DNA of 64,000 bases from Yamagishiella unicocca (taxonomy: Eukaryota > Chlorophyta > Chlorophyceae > Chlamydomonadales > Volvocaceae), in contig BDSL01000115.1 of NCBI GenBank assembly GCA_003116995.1, positions 186,001-250,000 of the forward strand. The letters are read 5' to 3'. Each line of letters opens with the position of its first letter. The first letter of the stretch is position 1. The position numbers and the translations under genes are program-made. The notes under the pieces are model-generated. The model was given only the letters and a program-made list of their open reading frames with translations, had not been told where the DNA came from and searched no databases. Of this stretch, positions 35,553 through 46,996 are shown one piece after another.

Positions 35553-36189
35553 GCCCCTGCGCCCCGCCCGCGCGTGCCCCCTAGCGCCTGTCGTGCACTC
35601 CAGCGAGTCCCACCCGCGCTGGAGCCCAACTGTCAACCGTGTGAAACCGTGTGCGCCCAGAGGCAGCTTATGGAACAGGGGCAGCCCCATGCGTCTCTGA
35701 GTTTACACGCAGCTCACACACGCGGCTTCCCAAACGGCGCGCGCGTGACTATGCACTCTCACTCGCGCGCCGCACCAACCGCCAGCCTCCGCGGTGCTGT
35801 ACCGTGCCCTGCCGCAGCTTCCCACACGCGTGCGCGCTCAACTGCTCATTCCCACTCGCGCGCCTGCCAGCCTCATTTTTGCTTCCACTCGAGACCTGTC
35901 GACTCGGAACGCGATTATTATTTGGGCAGCTGTTTACAAATATTTGTTTGGGAATTATTTTTGCAGCTGGCGTCCGCATCACGAAAGTTTCCAACCGGGA
36001 GGCCATAGTCGGCAAGATAACCAACTGGGAATCAGGCGCGGTCGCAAATTCAGATGCAAGTGCGGGATTCAAAGCTTAGTCGGCCGATTTGCGACTCGGA
36101 ACGTGTGAATTTTTGCATTTTTGAAATTTTCAGTCCGAGTCGGGAAGCGCAGCGAGCAGCACGATATTTCGGATCGCCGTCCTCGTCGT
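35553..36189 (-). repeat. TE-C right terminal inverted repeat
   Basis: The inverted copy of 30861-31503, ending in CCTCGTCGT and followed directly by the duplicated CACGGG. Confidence 0.9.
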
Positions 36190-38099
36190 CACGGGGATTG
36201 GAGGGTCGCATATTCCGCAGGCCCATGCCCCGACCGCTAATGACCCGTCGGCTTGGATCAGGGTCCGGTCCTCGTTGCCCCTGACGAAGATCATGCACAG
36301 GCACCTCTGACGCTCGCTGGGAGGCAGCACGGCGCCCAGTGGGTACTTTGTCACACACATCAGTCGCTTGTCTTCTGCAGTCGCATTGCCCTGTGGGAGC
36401 AAGGGTCAAAGGATCTTGTTAGGCATAGCTCTCTGTCATGCAGGTGCCACATCCTGGCGTCTCACAACAGCTTGTAGGCGGCATGATGGCACCCATCGCG
36501 CCCTCCATGTGTTGCATCTCACTATGGGTTGCATCATGCCGGCTTGCCTTCCGATTCCTCTCACGTAGGTTTACTCTTCCGCGCCCCCCCCCTTCCGCCG
36601 GCCCGTCCCTTAACTGCCCTCCTGTGTTCCACGCCCCCTCCCCTCACCCCAATGGCCTGCACCAGCTGGCTTGTCGTCAAAGGTGTTGTTGACCGCTCGT
36701 CCTTCTTGCGGCGGGGTACGCTGGTGCTCGCAGCAGACGAGCGAGCTAGCCTGAGCAGCTTCTTCTTGAGAGCCAGCGATAGCTCTTTGTTGGGGATGCA
36801 GCCGTACTCAGGGGGCTTGTCGCTTCCGGCCTCGACTTCTGTGGGTAGCACAGGAGGTAAGGTCTGAGTACTGAGTTCTGGGCGGACCAATACGAAAAAG
36901 GGGTGCAGGGGAAGGCGTGTGCAAGAGCGGATTGAGGGCAGGGGAGTGGAGCCACAGTCGACTGGTCCTTTCCCAATTAATCCAATCCCAGCAACCTCAC
37001 CGAATACCGCTTGGATGCCCGAAATACTTATTAGACCGTACTCGATGAGTTTCTCAATTGCGGTGCGGTTGAAGTCGGCGTCCGAGGTGACCATCTCCGC
37101 CACAAGCCGCTCAAATCCACGGTCGCACAGGGCTTTGACCTGCAATATCACCAGCATATATGTCGTGGTCATAGGCACAAGTTGGACGTCAAGCTGGGTG
37201 TCCGTCTCGTCCTTACACGCCGGGCGACCAGCTGTCAGAGGAGGTGGCGGAGGTGACGAAGTCGCAGCCGGGGCGCTCTTCAGGGCGTCCATATCGTACA
37301 GCGCTTTGAAGCCTGCTGTAAGCGGGTTATGTTTAAACAGACCGGGACATATGTACGGTAGATGGCGCGGTGGCATATTTCCGATACGTCCTCACCCTTC
37401 CGTCCCCACGTACCCTGTTGGCGAATTCCTCGCGCTCTGTGTCCTCCGTAGTTACCTGTGATGCAGTTTAAGTGTTAGGCAAAAGCGTCGAGGCTGCGGC
37501 TACGAAAATGGGCTAGCGACCCAGCGGTTCATTCCGACGCTGCGAGCAAACAGAAGCAGATTGCTCACATACTCCTCTTCGTTGTCTCCGGCGTGGACAC
37601 CTTGACAGCCCGATTCCTCCACCGAACAAGAATGGCACGACGAAAGAGGCGCCTCAGTCGATGGGTCGCCTGCGGATAGAGACGACGTCTTGCCAGAAGA
37701 TGTAGACATTGCTCTATACAAGACGGACCACAGCGCTATCGCTGCAAGACTTCAGGTATAGGTGACCCAATGAAATGAGCATTGGCGGCTTAGGTGTTTT
37801 TTCCCGCCCCTGTCCGTCGTACACATGGAAAGGATGGAATGGTAAGTAAAACACGAGCACCTACTCAGCCGTTGTTGCTGTGGTGAAGGATTTCTATTTG
37901 AATATAGTGAAACTCTTTGTAAATGTTCCTGCCCACATGCAGCTTGTGGCGCGCGCTAGTTGTTTTAGTCACGGAGCAATGGCTAACACATTGCAGCAGC
38001 CGCCTGCGTTCCTGAGAGGTTTATTTACAGTTATCATAGCCGCTTGACTATAGGCGCACATCTTGAACGAGACTTAAGCTCTAGGGTCCCTTTGCGCCG

Positions 38100-40128
38100 A
38101 TGGCGCAATATCTTCTGACGCCGCGGAAGTGCCCACTCTGCGGCGATGTGCATTCGCTAGACACATGTTTCTCATGTCGGGTGCCCACCAACGTAGTCCT
38201 GGTGCCTGGCTTCGCGAGGGCCATTCCTGCACCTTCTGCTTTCCGCGGTTCGCCTGCACCACCAACCCGAACCTTGACAATCGCCAGTGCTTATTGGAAA
38301 AAGAATTCAATGTGGGCTTACGGGGAGCCTTCTGTCGTCCTCGCCCATCGCCCGGTCTGGAGCCCGATTTCATTCAGCGAGCGCAGCATCGCCGCAAGGC
38401 ACTCATGGGCATGTTCCTGTGCCCAGGTGTGTGCGGCTACCCGCACCTCAGCGACAAGCGGGCGCCCGGTGGGACAATCACGCCTGCGGACGGCGACGGG
38501 GCGCTAAGTCAAGACCCGGAGCTGCTCCACTGGATGCCGTAACTCAAGCAGGTGTGCGGGAATCAGAAACGGGGTGCACGAATGTCGTAACACACACGCA
38601 TCCCATTTGTACACTCCTCCTCCCCCCGCCACCTTCCAACGCAGCTAGATGGGCAGGACCTGCCTGCGTATGTGGGAGAGGGAGACCATCTGCGGTCCAT
38701 GCTGTGCGCGGTGATCACTCCTCTTGGCGGTGGCCCTTGTAAAGCGTGCGCCCAGCTTTTGGTCAGCAGCCTCCACCAGCTTCCCCGTGCTGAGCAGCGC
38801 GCGGATGCACGCCTGCAGCGGCTGGCTTCAGGCCAGGGCGTGGAGTCACGCACGAGCCGACGCGCTCTTCAGAGCATGGAGCCCCGGGAGCTGACTGTTC
38901 GCGTAGTTGCGTCTCTGACAAGACAAGCACATGGCTCGTGCACTACACCACCTGAGGACGGGGACAGCGAGACGCTGTGCGTGCTACTGGAGGAGGCACT
39001 TGCTAAGGGTGCGTCAGTTGCTTGTGTGCTTGTGCAAAAACTGTAGAACCAATCCCGACGGCAGGATGATCAGATGCTAGCACATTGGCGTAAAGTTGCC
39101 CGTGTTTGTGTTGTCCATGTTTGCAGGAAAGCTCCAAGCTGGTTCGGCTAACTTCAACTTCATTCGGGACTACCTTCAGCGATTCATGGACCCACGCTGC
39201 TCCCTCAGTGCGACTACTTGCACGCTATACACCACCCTCATGACCTGGGCCGGTCCACGGGTACACGGCCTGGTGGCCTTCAATACCAATGGTCCCCACA
39301 GCCGCACGAGTCGAAAGAAACGTGCGGAGGGAGCATATTTCCGCAACAGTCAGTTAGCAGCAAATGTTGCCGGGGTAAGGCTGCGTGCTGTCAAACGTCG
39401 GGGGTGGGACCACAGAACGGGTTGCTGCCCAATCCCTACCTATTGAAACTAGGCATAGTACGTTTAGTAAGACCTTGTGATTTCCATCCTCACCACAGGC
39501 GCTGGGGCTGCTGGCCAAGTACGAGACGTCCGGGCAGGTTCAGAGGCCCCTAGTGATCTGCAATGATGCATCAGCGGTTGTCACGCGGCTGGACGTGGCT
39601 TGTCGGGATGGGGAGAAGTGGCTCTATGGCATCGTCGGCGGAGAGGCCCGGGTCGACAGCGTGGATAATGCGTGCGGCCCAGTGAAGCAACATGGCCTAG
39701 CTTTGCAGCTTGACGTTTATGTAGGGGCTGCCGCCACAGCGCACGGCCCGAGTGTGCCATTGTTGACCAACGCCACAAACGGCGCGCTCAAGGCCACCGA
39801 CGTCAGCAGCAACCTAATGAGGGTGCTCCAAGAGCTGGATGATCAGAGCGCGCCTGTGATGTCGCACGTGGCAGATGGTGCTTCAACCAACAGGTGTGGG
39901 GGGGGCTGGGCAGCTCACTGGATCGCCGGGTAAGCTGCTGGGCTCGATCCACAAGGTGGCACATGTCACATTGCCTTGTCTGTGCCTCCCCTTTTGTCCT
40001 TTTAGGACAATGAGCAAGGACCTGTGCGTCCTCGCACGCTCTGCAATGGACCCCCGCGGGCTCATGATTGACCTCTGGCTGCTGGAGTGCTTCGCGCCAT
40101 GTCTCATCGAGCGGCCCATCACCAGGCG
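38100..40128 (+). pseudogene. RNase H-like transposase of TE-B, truncated
   Basis: The start is cysteine-rich: CPLCGDVHSLDTCFSC in one frame, then HSCTFC and CPGVCGYPH in another to a stop near 38540, implying a frameshift. Four later exons join in phase: 38645-39008 (CKACAQLL), 39127-39374 (FNFIRDYLQRFMD, SRKKRAEG), 39499-39893 and 40006-40128. Exon 39499-39893 has ICNDASAVVTRLDVACRDGE, with YGIVGG just after, and ends in SHVADGASTNR. Two Asp-containing strands of this kind are typical of RNase H-fold transposases, and the DGASxNR motif recalls P-element relatives. Coding stops where the terminal repeat begins at 40129, where the C-terminal exon is present only in a frameshifted form. Superfamily assignment is tentative. 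Confidence 0.55.
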
Positions 40129-41196
40129 AGGGGTGCGCGCCTGCACAGCGGCGCAAGCAGCAGGCCAGGGCGGCGGAGCTGCAACAGCTACTGGACCCAC
40201 AGACCGCGGGGGGCGGCGGAGCCGGCGTCTGTCAGCGGGGGGGGGCGGCAGCGCTTCCAGAAGCGCTTGCACGATGTATGAGGGCCGGGTGCCTGCGGAG
40301 CCGGGAACCGTGAGGGAGGCCGCCGAGCCGCCAGCGTCCGTCAGTGGGCGTGGGTGGCTGGTGAGACTCGGGGGCCGAGGAGGCAGGGGCCGCGGCACAG
40401 GTGGCTTTCGGCCGCGGCCTGTGGGAGGGGCGGTAGCCTGTTGAGTGTTGGTTTGGACCTGGGGCAGCCCCAGCTCAGATCGGCCCCACGCCATTCTCTT
40501 TGTCTTGAGGGGGGGCCCTTGGGTGCGGAAGGTGGGATATAGTAGCTGCTACGACGGGGGTATACCAGGCAGACAGCCTGGGTGCGCAGCCTGAGAGGAA
40601 TAGAGAGTGACCACAGCTGACCCCTGGGGAGAGGGGGGGCCGGAGCGGGCAGAACGGCGGCCCCGGCGTATTAGGATTGCTGACCTGAGTATTGGAACGG
40701 CGGCCCCGGCGTATTAGGATTGCTGACCTGCGTATTCAAACGGCGGCCCCGGCGTATTAGGATTGCTGACCTGCGTATTGGAACGGCGGCCCCGGCGTAT
40801 TAGGATTGCTGACCTGAGTATTGGAACGGCGGCCCCGGCGTATTAGGATTGCTGACCTGCGTATTGGAACGGCGGCCCCGGCGTATTAGGATTGCTGACC
40901 TGCGTATTGGAACGGCGGCCCCGGCGTATTAGGATTGCTGACCTGAGTATTGAAACGGCGGCCCCGGCGTATTAGGATTGCTGACCTGCGTATTGGAACG
41001 GCGGCCCCGGCGTATTAGGATTGCTGACCTGAGTATTGGAACGGCGGCCCCGGCGTATTAGGATTGCTGACCTGAGTATTGGAACGGCGGCCCCGGCGTA
41101 TTAGGATTGCTGACCTGAGTATTGGAAAACGTCCTTGGATTGGAAAGTGACTTATCCGCCGTGACCGCTGGATAAGTGCCCCATGCCCACCCTCAG
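40129..41196. repeat. Long terminal inverted repeat (TE-B side)
   Basis: The inverted counterpart of 21775-23062. It begins with a degenerate copy of the transposon C-terminal exon (40129-40290) and ends with the TE-B terminus. It is shorter than the TE-A side mainly because its array has fewer copies. Confidence 0.8.
40655..41125. repeat. 43-bp array at the right end of TE-B, about 11 copies
   Basis: Units contain GGCGGCCCCGGCGTATTAGG and ATTGCTGACCTGAGTATTGG or the CTGCGTATTGG variant, in the opposite orientation to 21868-22580. Confidence 0.9.
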
Positions 41197-41203
41197 AACG
41201 GAC

Positions 41204-42913
41204 CTAGGCAAACCCTAACGGAGAGCTAACCTAAGTTAGTAGAGCGAGCCATAACCTAAAACCTATACCGAACCTATACCGATGCTGCAACAGGGCTGAG
41301 CGGCCACCCCGCAATGACATGTCGCCGCCTTACACGACGAGATGCGGTTGGGAGTTGGGGACAGCAGCTGTCGCCAACTGAACTACTGAAGCCCAACCGC
41401 CCACTCGCGATCCTTAGCGCTAAGGATGCCAGCGGGCAGGTTGTCGAATAACCAGTCCGCAAGTCGCGCAACACAGCGGGCGCCCTGCAGACCCGGCGAC
41501 GCCCCATGCGGTGTCGCTGTCGTACAGTTGAGCTCACAGGCGAAGTGTACTCCCCGAACCGCCTCGTCCGCCGTATTTACATCAGGCCGCCAAGCCGTAC
41601 TGGCACGCGGCCTCACCTCATTGCCAACAGCTGCGCACCGCTCCCCGAGAACGCCCATATGGACCGCGCGCGTTCGGAGAGCAGAATGCCGTAGCTGGTC
41701 ATCGCTGTCGTCCAGAAGCTAACGGTCGTTCAACGAAACAAACAATCAACGAACGAGATCAACCGACTGGGGAAGCCCCAGAAATTCTACGGGGGCTCGA
41801 AACGGTAATTCGTAAATGTTAGGGATGGGGACCGCGTTTGCCAACCACGTTTGCCTGGCGAGGCATGAACCAACACACGCCTGGCGCGCTGCCCACATGG
41901 AGTCAGCTGGTCTGAAGCGGAAGCGACCATCCAGGCCACAGCTGTTACCAAAACAAGCACCGCTTCCGCTCACGGAAAGCCGGAGCTCCCTCGCAGGACC
42001 CAAAGCACCGGCAACAACGCTGCGGAGCCGACAACCGCGAAATCGAAACGCCCGGGAACCCCTTTTACGCACATGCAGTACCTGTTACTTTTAAGTAACT
42101 GCTTTTATTTATATAAACATAAATATCGTGCCTCCTACATCCCGCCCCATCAGAACCTTGTAGTAAAACAATTCTGATGTAGGCCGGGCACCAACCGAGC
42201 ACCAACCGAATTAATTAGCTGGCTCAGGGTGAACCCACCGTTGCCGCACTTAATATACACAACTAACTAGTCATTGCCCGCCCCCGCGTCATTGGGCCGG
42301 CGGCCCACGAGTACTTAGTCATCTCCTAGCTAACAATGTAGATTGTTTGAGGCGCGCACAGAACCACAGATTTCACGATGCACATCAGGGATACAACCAA
42401 TGCTCGATCGACGGCCAGTGAAAAGTCCTCGCCAGAGGTACGCGGACGCCGCACATCCGCCATGAACTGCCGGCCCCATCAGGGCTTATGCTGGTGACCC
42501 CCCCCCCCGGCTGCTGACCCCCCCGACGCCATCGATGGCCACTGCCGCCACCGTCATCTCGCCCCCCTGGGATAAGGGCACCTCCGCCTGCACCTCCACC
42601 TCCTCCGCCCCCATCGCGCGCGCATTATGTAAGTCGGCCTCCCGGCAAAACCCTACAACGCCCGCTCAGATGCGGTGCACTGACTAGCGGCGCCAGCAAG
42701 CCAAGCGACTCGCGGTGCGACACTGCGAGGCTGCGGGATGGCGGACCGAGAGAGCCGCCTCGCACCCAACAGGACCGCAGGGAGGGGGGACATGCGGGCA
42801 TAGCCAGCAGGAATGCAGCGCAGCCGTTGCTAATGCAGCGCAGCAGCTGCTAATGCAGCGCACCAGTTGCTAACGCGTATTTCCATCAAGACACACCCAT
42901 GTTAGTTCCCCCG
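41204..42913. other. Host DNA between TE-B and the minus-strand RING gene
   Basis: No supported gene. A minus-strand frame at 41383-41658 is open but unrecognised. A short minus-strand stretch near 42490-42640 would read as acidic and Ala/Val-rich, but has no borders. Around 42085-42260 is AT-rich with a TTACTTTTAAGTAA palindrome. Tandem AATGCAGCGCAGCAGTTGCT-type words lie at 42810-42875. This region should hold the 3' UTR of the RING gene, but no TGTAA was seen on the minus strand close to its stop. Confidence 0.45.
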
Positions 42914-45900
42914 TTACTGCTTGGGCTGCTGCGCGGGTGTCGCCCCTTCTAACCCCCCCCGAGCCGCAGGAGCCTCACCCGCTGGGCTCCGCCTGGCCGC
43001 TGCGGTGAAGGCCGCGACGTGTCCCCGGCAGAAGGGGCACGTCAGGGGCCGGGGCCTGCAGGCGGTCAGCGCCCCCCGGCACAGCTCGGCGGCGCAGCGC
43101 CCGCAGATGCCGTGACCGCACCCCGCAGGCGCCACCGCCTCCCGCTCCGCAAAACACACCCCGCACAGCCCCTCCTCCTCGTCCTCCTGGCAGCTGGTGC
43201 CGCTGCGGGCGGTGAGGGAGCGCTGCAGCTGGCAGCCACCGGGGGCCGAGGCAGCGGCGCCGGCGGTGGGGCCCTCCCCGGACCCCGCTGCACCCGAGCA
43301 CCGCCGGGCCTCCTCGCCTGCAGCCGCCCCTGCCTGCTCCCCCGCTTTCGGGACCGGCGCCTTCGCCGTCACCTCCGGCTGCGCCCTGCTGATGTCCGCC
43401 CTCAGCTTAGCGCGCAGTGCCGCCGCTGCAATGGCGGCCAGGGAGGGGGCCCCAACCCGCGCCGACGAGCCCGCGGCGGCCCCCTCGCCCTCAGCCAGCC
43501 CCAGCGCTCGCTCCAGGGGCTGCCCCGGGTGCAGCAGCGCCACCAGCTCGCGGTTGGAAGGGTGGTTGGAGGCAGCAACCTGGGGGGAGCGGGGGGAAGG
43601 GCGGGGGAATTATGGGTTTTGGTGTATGCCCTAATGGAAAGTGGATGGAGCCGGGGAGCTGGTGGTAGGGGGACCTGGTGGTAGGGGGACCTGGTGGTAG
43701 GGGGGAGGGGCAGCTGGGGCGAACTGCTGCCGGGTGCGGACCCAGGTACATGGAGGGGTTGCAAGGAAAACCCGTGTGTGAGCCCGGGTGCATGGTGGGG
43801 GGAGGGGGACAAGGTGGGAGGACGCGAGGGGCTGCAAAGGAGGTGCTGGTGGCACACACCACCCTGCGGCGAGGAACCGCAGGCGCCTATGCAGAGATGC
43901 AGCGTACATGTGACCTGACATGGGACATGAGTGTGGCGTATGCCACGAGTCCTGCAACGGATCCGTCTGGGGTGCCTGGATGCCTCTGGGGCGACGGAAG
44001 CTGCCCATTGCCCCCGGTCAGAGGAGCCGGCCGCCGCCGCCACCCTCGCCCCACCTGCCAGGGCAGGTGGTGGCCGCAGTTGCTCCGCAGTCGGGGGTCA
44101 TGCGACCGGGGACGACCTGAAGGGGGCACATGCAGCGCCTGCGGGGCACAGCGGCGGAGGGGAGGGGAGGGGAGGGGAGACCCGCGGGTCGGCACCTTTG
44201 GAGAGCCGGCGGCGGGCCGTGCAGTGGGTCAGCGTGGGGTGCGCGCAAGGCGGCCCAGCCGCGCAGCACCTCCGACCCAAATTGTCGATTGCGGCGCGAT
44301 CGCGACCCATCACGACAGCCCCGGCCCTCCCTCCCAGGCTCAAACCAGGCTTTCCTACGTGCCCACCCTCATTCCCCTTCATCGACCAAGTTGCTCCCAC
44401 CCCCCCTCCCCGCCATGTGGTTTCCCATGTCGTGTAACCGGGTACTCTCGCCCCCCCCCTCCCCAACTATCCTGTCCCGTTGCGTAAAACGGTTTTTATA
44501 CACCCCTCCCCAACACACACACCCCAACACCACCCCAGCGCACGACCCGCTACCCCCACCACTCCACCCCAGCGCACGACCCGCTACCCCCACCACACCA
44601 CCCCAGCGCACGACCCGCTACCCCCACCAGCACCAACCGCGCCCGCCCGCCCCACCCCGCCCCGCCTCACGTGATGTCGTAACAACTGCCGCACAACGGT
44701 CATGTTGCCCCGGAAGGCCGCAAAGTGCAGCGGCGTGGAGAAGGTGTCGCAGCTGATGTTCACGTCGTAGCTGTGGCTGCTGCTGGCGGCGTTGAGCTGC
44801 GGGTCGTGGCGCAGCAGCTCCTCCACGGCTAGCGGGTGGTCGAAGAAGACGGCGTAGTGGAGGGCGCTCAGGCCGCACTGGCTGCGGGTGTTGACGTACC
44901 TGCGGTGGGCCGGGGGGGGGGGAAACACGACATGGTGTACAGGGGGGGGAGAAAACACGACATGGTGTGCAGGGGAAAGGAGAAACACGACATGGTGTGC
45001 AGGGGGGGGGAGTAAACACGACATAGTGTGCAGGGGAAAGGAGAAACACGACATGGTGTGCAGGGGAAAGGAGAAACACGACATGGTGTGCAGGGGGGGG
45101 AGAAACACGACATGGTGTGCAGGGGAAAGGAGAAACACGACATGGTGTGCAGGGGGGGGAGTAAACACGACATAGTGTGCAGGGGAAAGGAGAAACACGA
45201 CATGGTGTGCAGGGGAAAGGAGAAACACGACATGGTGTGCAGGGGGGGAGAAACACGACATGGTGTGCAGGGGAAAGGAGAAACACGACATGGTGTGCAG
45301 GGGGGGGAGTAAACACGACATAGTGTACAGGGGGGAGGCCGCACCGGCGGCCGCAGGGGCGAGCCGGGGTCGGCGCCGATCCCACCTGCAGACGCCGGCT
45401 CCGTGTTCGCAGCGGGCAGGCCCCAGCGCCCCCAGCGCAGCGGACCGCCGGCACCCAGCCCGCACCTGACTGCCTGCCGGGCCACGTACGGCAGGGCGAC
45501 TGCGCCGCCTCATCCCGCCCCCGCCTCCGTCCCCTCCCTCCCCGTCCCCTCCCTCCCCGTCCCCTCCCTGCCCGTACCCTCCCCTCCCTCCCCGCCGCCA
45601 CCCCTCTGTCCTCGGAGGCCGGATCCACCCCAGCCACCTGACCCACCTGACTCCCTGCCGGGCCCTGCGGCGAGCCGACAGCGGGTGGATGAGCGCCTCG
45701 ATGCACGGGGCGCTGCCCGCCATGGCGGCGTAGTGCAGCGCGGTGCGGGAGGAGATCTGATCGGCGACCCACGGGTCGGCTCCCTGGCGCGGTGTTGAGC
45801 GGAGCGGGTGCATTGAGTAAAGCGTCGTTAGCACTTATCCGTACATCGAGGGAGGAACGTCGTCCCCCGAAGCGCAGCGCGCCCACCGACACCACGGTGC

Positions 45901-46996
45901 CGCTGCCCTCCTGTGGGCCCTCCCCTTCCCTCCGCCTCCTCCTCCCCCTACCTCCCTGCCGGGCCACCTCGCCCCGCACCCTCGGGTTTCCCCGAACCCG
46001 GGTTCTTGTCTGTAACCCCCCCTCCCCGCACCCACGGGTCCCCCCCCCCACACCCACCCACCTGCGCCAGGAGCAGCTTCACCAGCTCGGGGCTGCCAGC
46101 CGCGCAGGCGTACATGAGAGGTGTCTGGCCTGCGGGGCGGATCGGGAGGGGGCGGGAGGTCAGGGGCAAGACAGGGTGCCGGCCGTCCGGCCCCCTGGCT
46201 GGGGGGCTAGGAGCATACTGCCGCGGGCGAAGAACCACCAGCACTGCACGGCCTCCCAACGATCATCGCCACCGGCGCTTGGGCCCATCGCCACCTCCGC
46301 ACCCTGCACCCGCCCTACCCTTGCAGTTGACCATGTCGACGGCGATCAGCACCCCCTCGGCCACGGACGCCGGCAGCTGGTGCCCGCTGCGGCGGCAGTA
46401 CGGCAGCAGCGCCTCCCGCACCGTGGGCAGGGGGGCGCAGGACAGGAAGGACAGCATCTGCTGCACCACCTGCGAGGGGGGGAGAGGGGCGGGGAGGGGG
46501 GCGGCATGGTTCGGTCCCCAGCGGCCACGAAACAGGAGTGGCAATGAGTGCAGGGGGGCAGGGTGGGGGTGCTAGCGCTAACGTCCAGGTGTTGCTGGTT
46601 GCTTTTTCCTTTGGGGGGGAGAGGCGGGGGGTCATCTGCCAGGGAAGCTGGGTCCGGATGAGGACGTGATGGGGACGTGTTGTGGAACGATCCCGCGGTG
46701 ACGTCGGGGCCTTACCCGTCCGGAAAGACGGTCACGGGCAGACGGAAGGGGAGGCAGGATTACCAGGGGAATTCACTCAACCTGGTGAAGTCGTAGTGCC
46801 GGGTGCTCACCTGAACCTGCTTGATTTCGCATGCCTTGTGCAGCGGGGTGCCAGCGGTGCTGTTGAGCACAGAAGTGGCGGTGCTGAAGAGCCAGGGGCT
46901 GGTCTGGAGCTTGTCCAGGATTACTTGGCACCCATCGCCCGCCTTTAGTGATTTGTGCAGCTCTGCCACAGCCAGTGATGACGGCGCGCAGCCCAT
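42914..46996 (-). CDS. Ankyrin-RING E3 ubiquitin ligase, XBAT31-like (copy 1)
   Basis: Six exons: 46996-46811, 46469-46319, 46129-46062, 45783-45647, 44899-44671 and 43579-42914 (478 residues). The start MGCAPSS fits N-myristoylation plus palmitoylation, so membrane attachment is likely. Residues about 45-245 contain ankyrin-type repeats (AGTPLHKAC, GQTPLMYACAAGSPELVKLLL, RTALHYAAMAGSAPCIEAL, LSALHYAVFFDHPLAVEELL, STPLHFAAFRG). A C3HC4 RING follows with ligands C396, C399, C411, H413, C416, C419, C438 and C441 (CGVC, CGHGICGRC, CPFC). An ankyrin block followed by a C-terminal RING-HC finger is the layout of plant XBAT31-type ligases, including the LLxP segment before the RING. It would transfer ubiquitin to substrates bound by the ankyrins; the substrate is unknown. 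It is divergent to its twin at 52723. Confidence 0.85.
44915..45340. repeat. About 30-bp minisatellite in copy-1 intron
   Basis: About 13-14 copies of a unit containing GGAGAAACACGACATGGTGTGC, alternating between GGGGAAAGG and poly-G linkers. Its core ACACGACAT is also the core of dispersed repeat R2. The array creates long false open frames on both strands. Copy 2 lacks it. Confidence 0.9.

Larger units (their letters stand above)
30861..36189. mobile_element. TE-C: nested element with long inverted repeats
   Basis: A 5.33-kb element inserted in an exon of the unknown TE-B protein. Its ends are ACGACGAGGACGGCGATCCG and the inverse, flanked by CACGGG on both sides (30855-30860 and 36190-36195). 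The terminal inverted repeats are about 640 bp and nearly identical, so the insertion is recent. No transposase was found inside, so it is probably mobilised in trans. A 6-bp duplication with long inverted repeats does not by itself assign a superfamily. Confidence 0.87.
29709..37315 (-). pseudogene. Unknown TE-B protein, multi-exon, split by TE-C
   Basis: Exons on the minus strand: 37315-37001 (CDRGFERLVAEMVTSDADFN), 36838-36648 (EAGSDKPPEYG, ALKKKLLRLARS), 36390-36190 (TKYPLGAVLPPSERQR) and, across the TE-C insertion, 30860 to about 30385 (VSKGRGYRSFAHKNS). A Gly/Ala/Pro-rich part (about 30345-29940) follows, then a C-terminal piece with CPVCPMGH to a stop at 29709-29711. Junctions 37001/36838 and 36648/36390 fit in phase. 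Without TE-C and one copy of CACGGG, the broken exon reads straight through. The C-x2-C-x2-GH cluster suggests zinc binding. No family is recognised; as transposon cargo it may be an accessory DNA-binding protein, but this is not shown. The later intron borders are uncertain, and 3' parts could belong to a separate gene. Confidence 0.55.
27681..41196 (+). mobile_element. TE-B: 13.5-kb DNA transposon carrying a DNA methyltransferase
   Basis: The ends are CTGAGGGTGGGCAT at 27681 and its inverse ending at 41196. Perfect 7-bp duplications AACGGAC lie at 27674-27680 and 41197-41203. Subterminal 43-bp arrays lie inside both ends. Cargo on the minus strand is a Dam-type methyltransferase (28425-29531) and an unknown multi-exon protein (29709-37315). 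On the plus strand is an RNase H-like transposase (38100-40128) that stops abruptly at the terminal repeat. TE-C (30861-36189) is nested, so the element was about 8.2 kb before that insertion. It is probably non-autonomous now. Confidence 0.87.

Noticed and set aside
21775..41196. One giant 19.4-kb element with outer inverted repeats
   Set aside because: Each half has its own perfect 7-bp duplication, and two inner ends face each other, so two elements explain the data better.
44618..46057. A 479-codon minus-strand open frame, and a 416-codon frame at 44584-45834
   Set aside because: They cross the minisatellite at 44915-45340 and the introns of RING copy 1. Only parts coincide with true exons, and the repeat unit merely happens to be stop-free.
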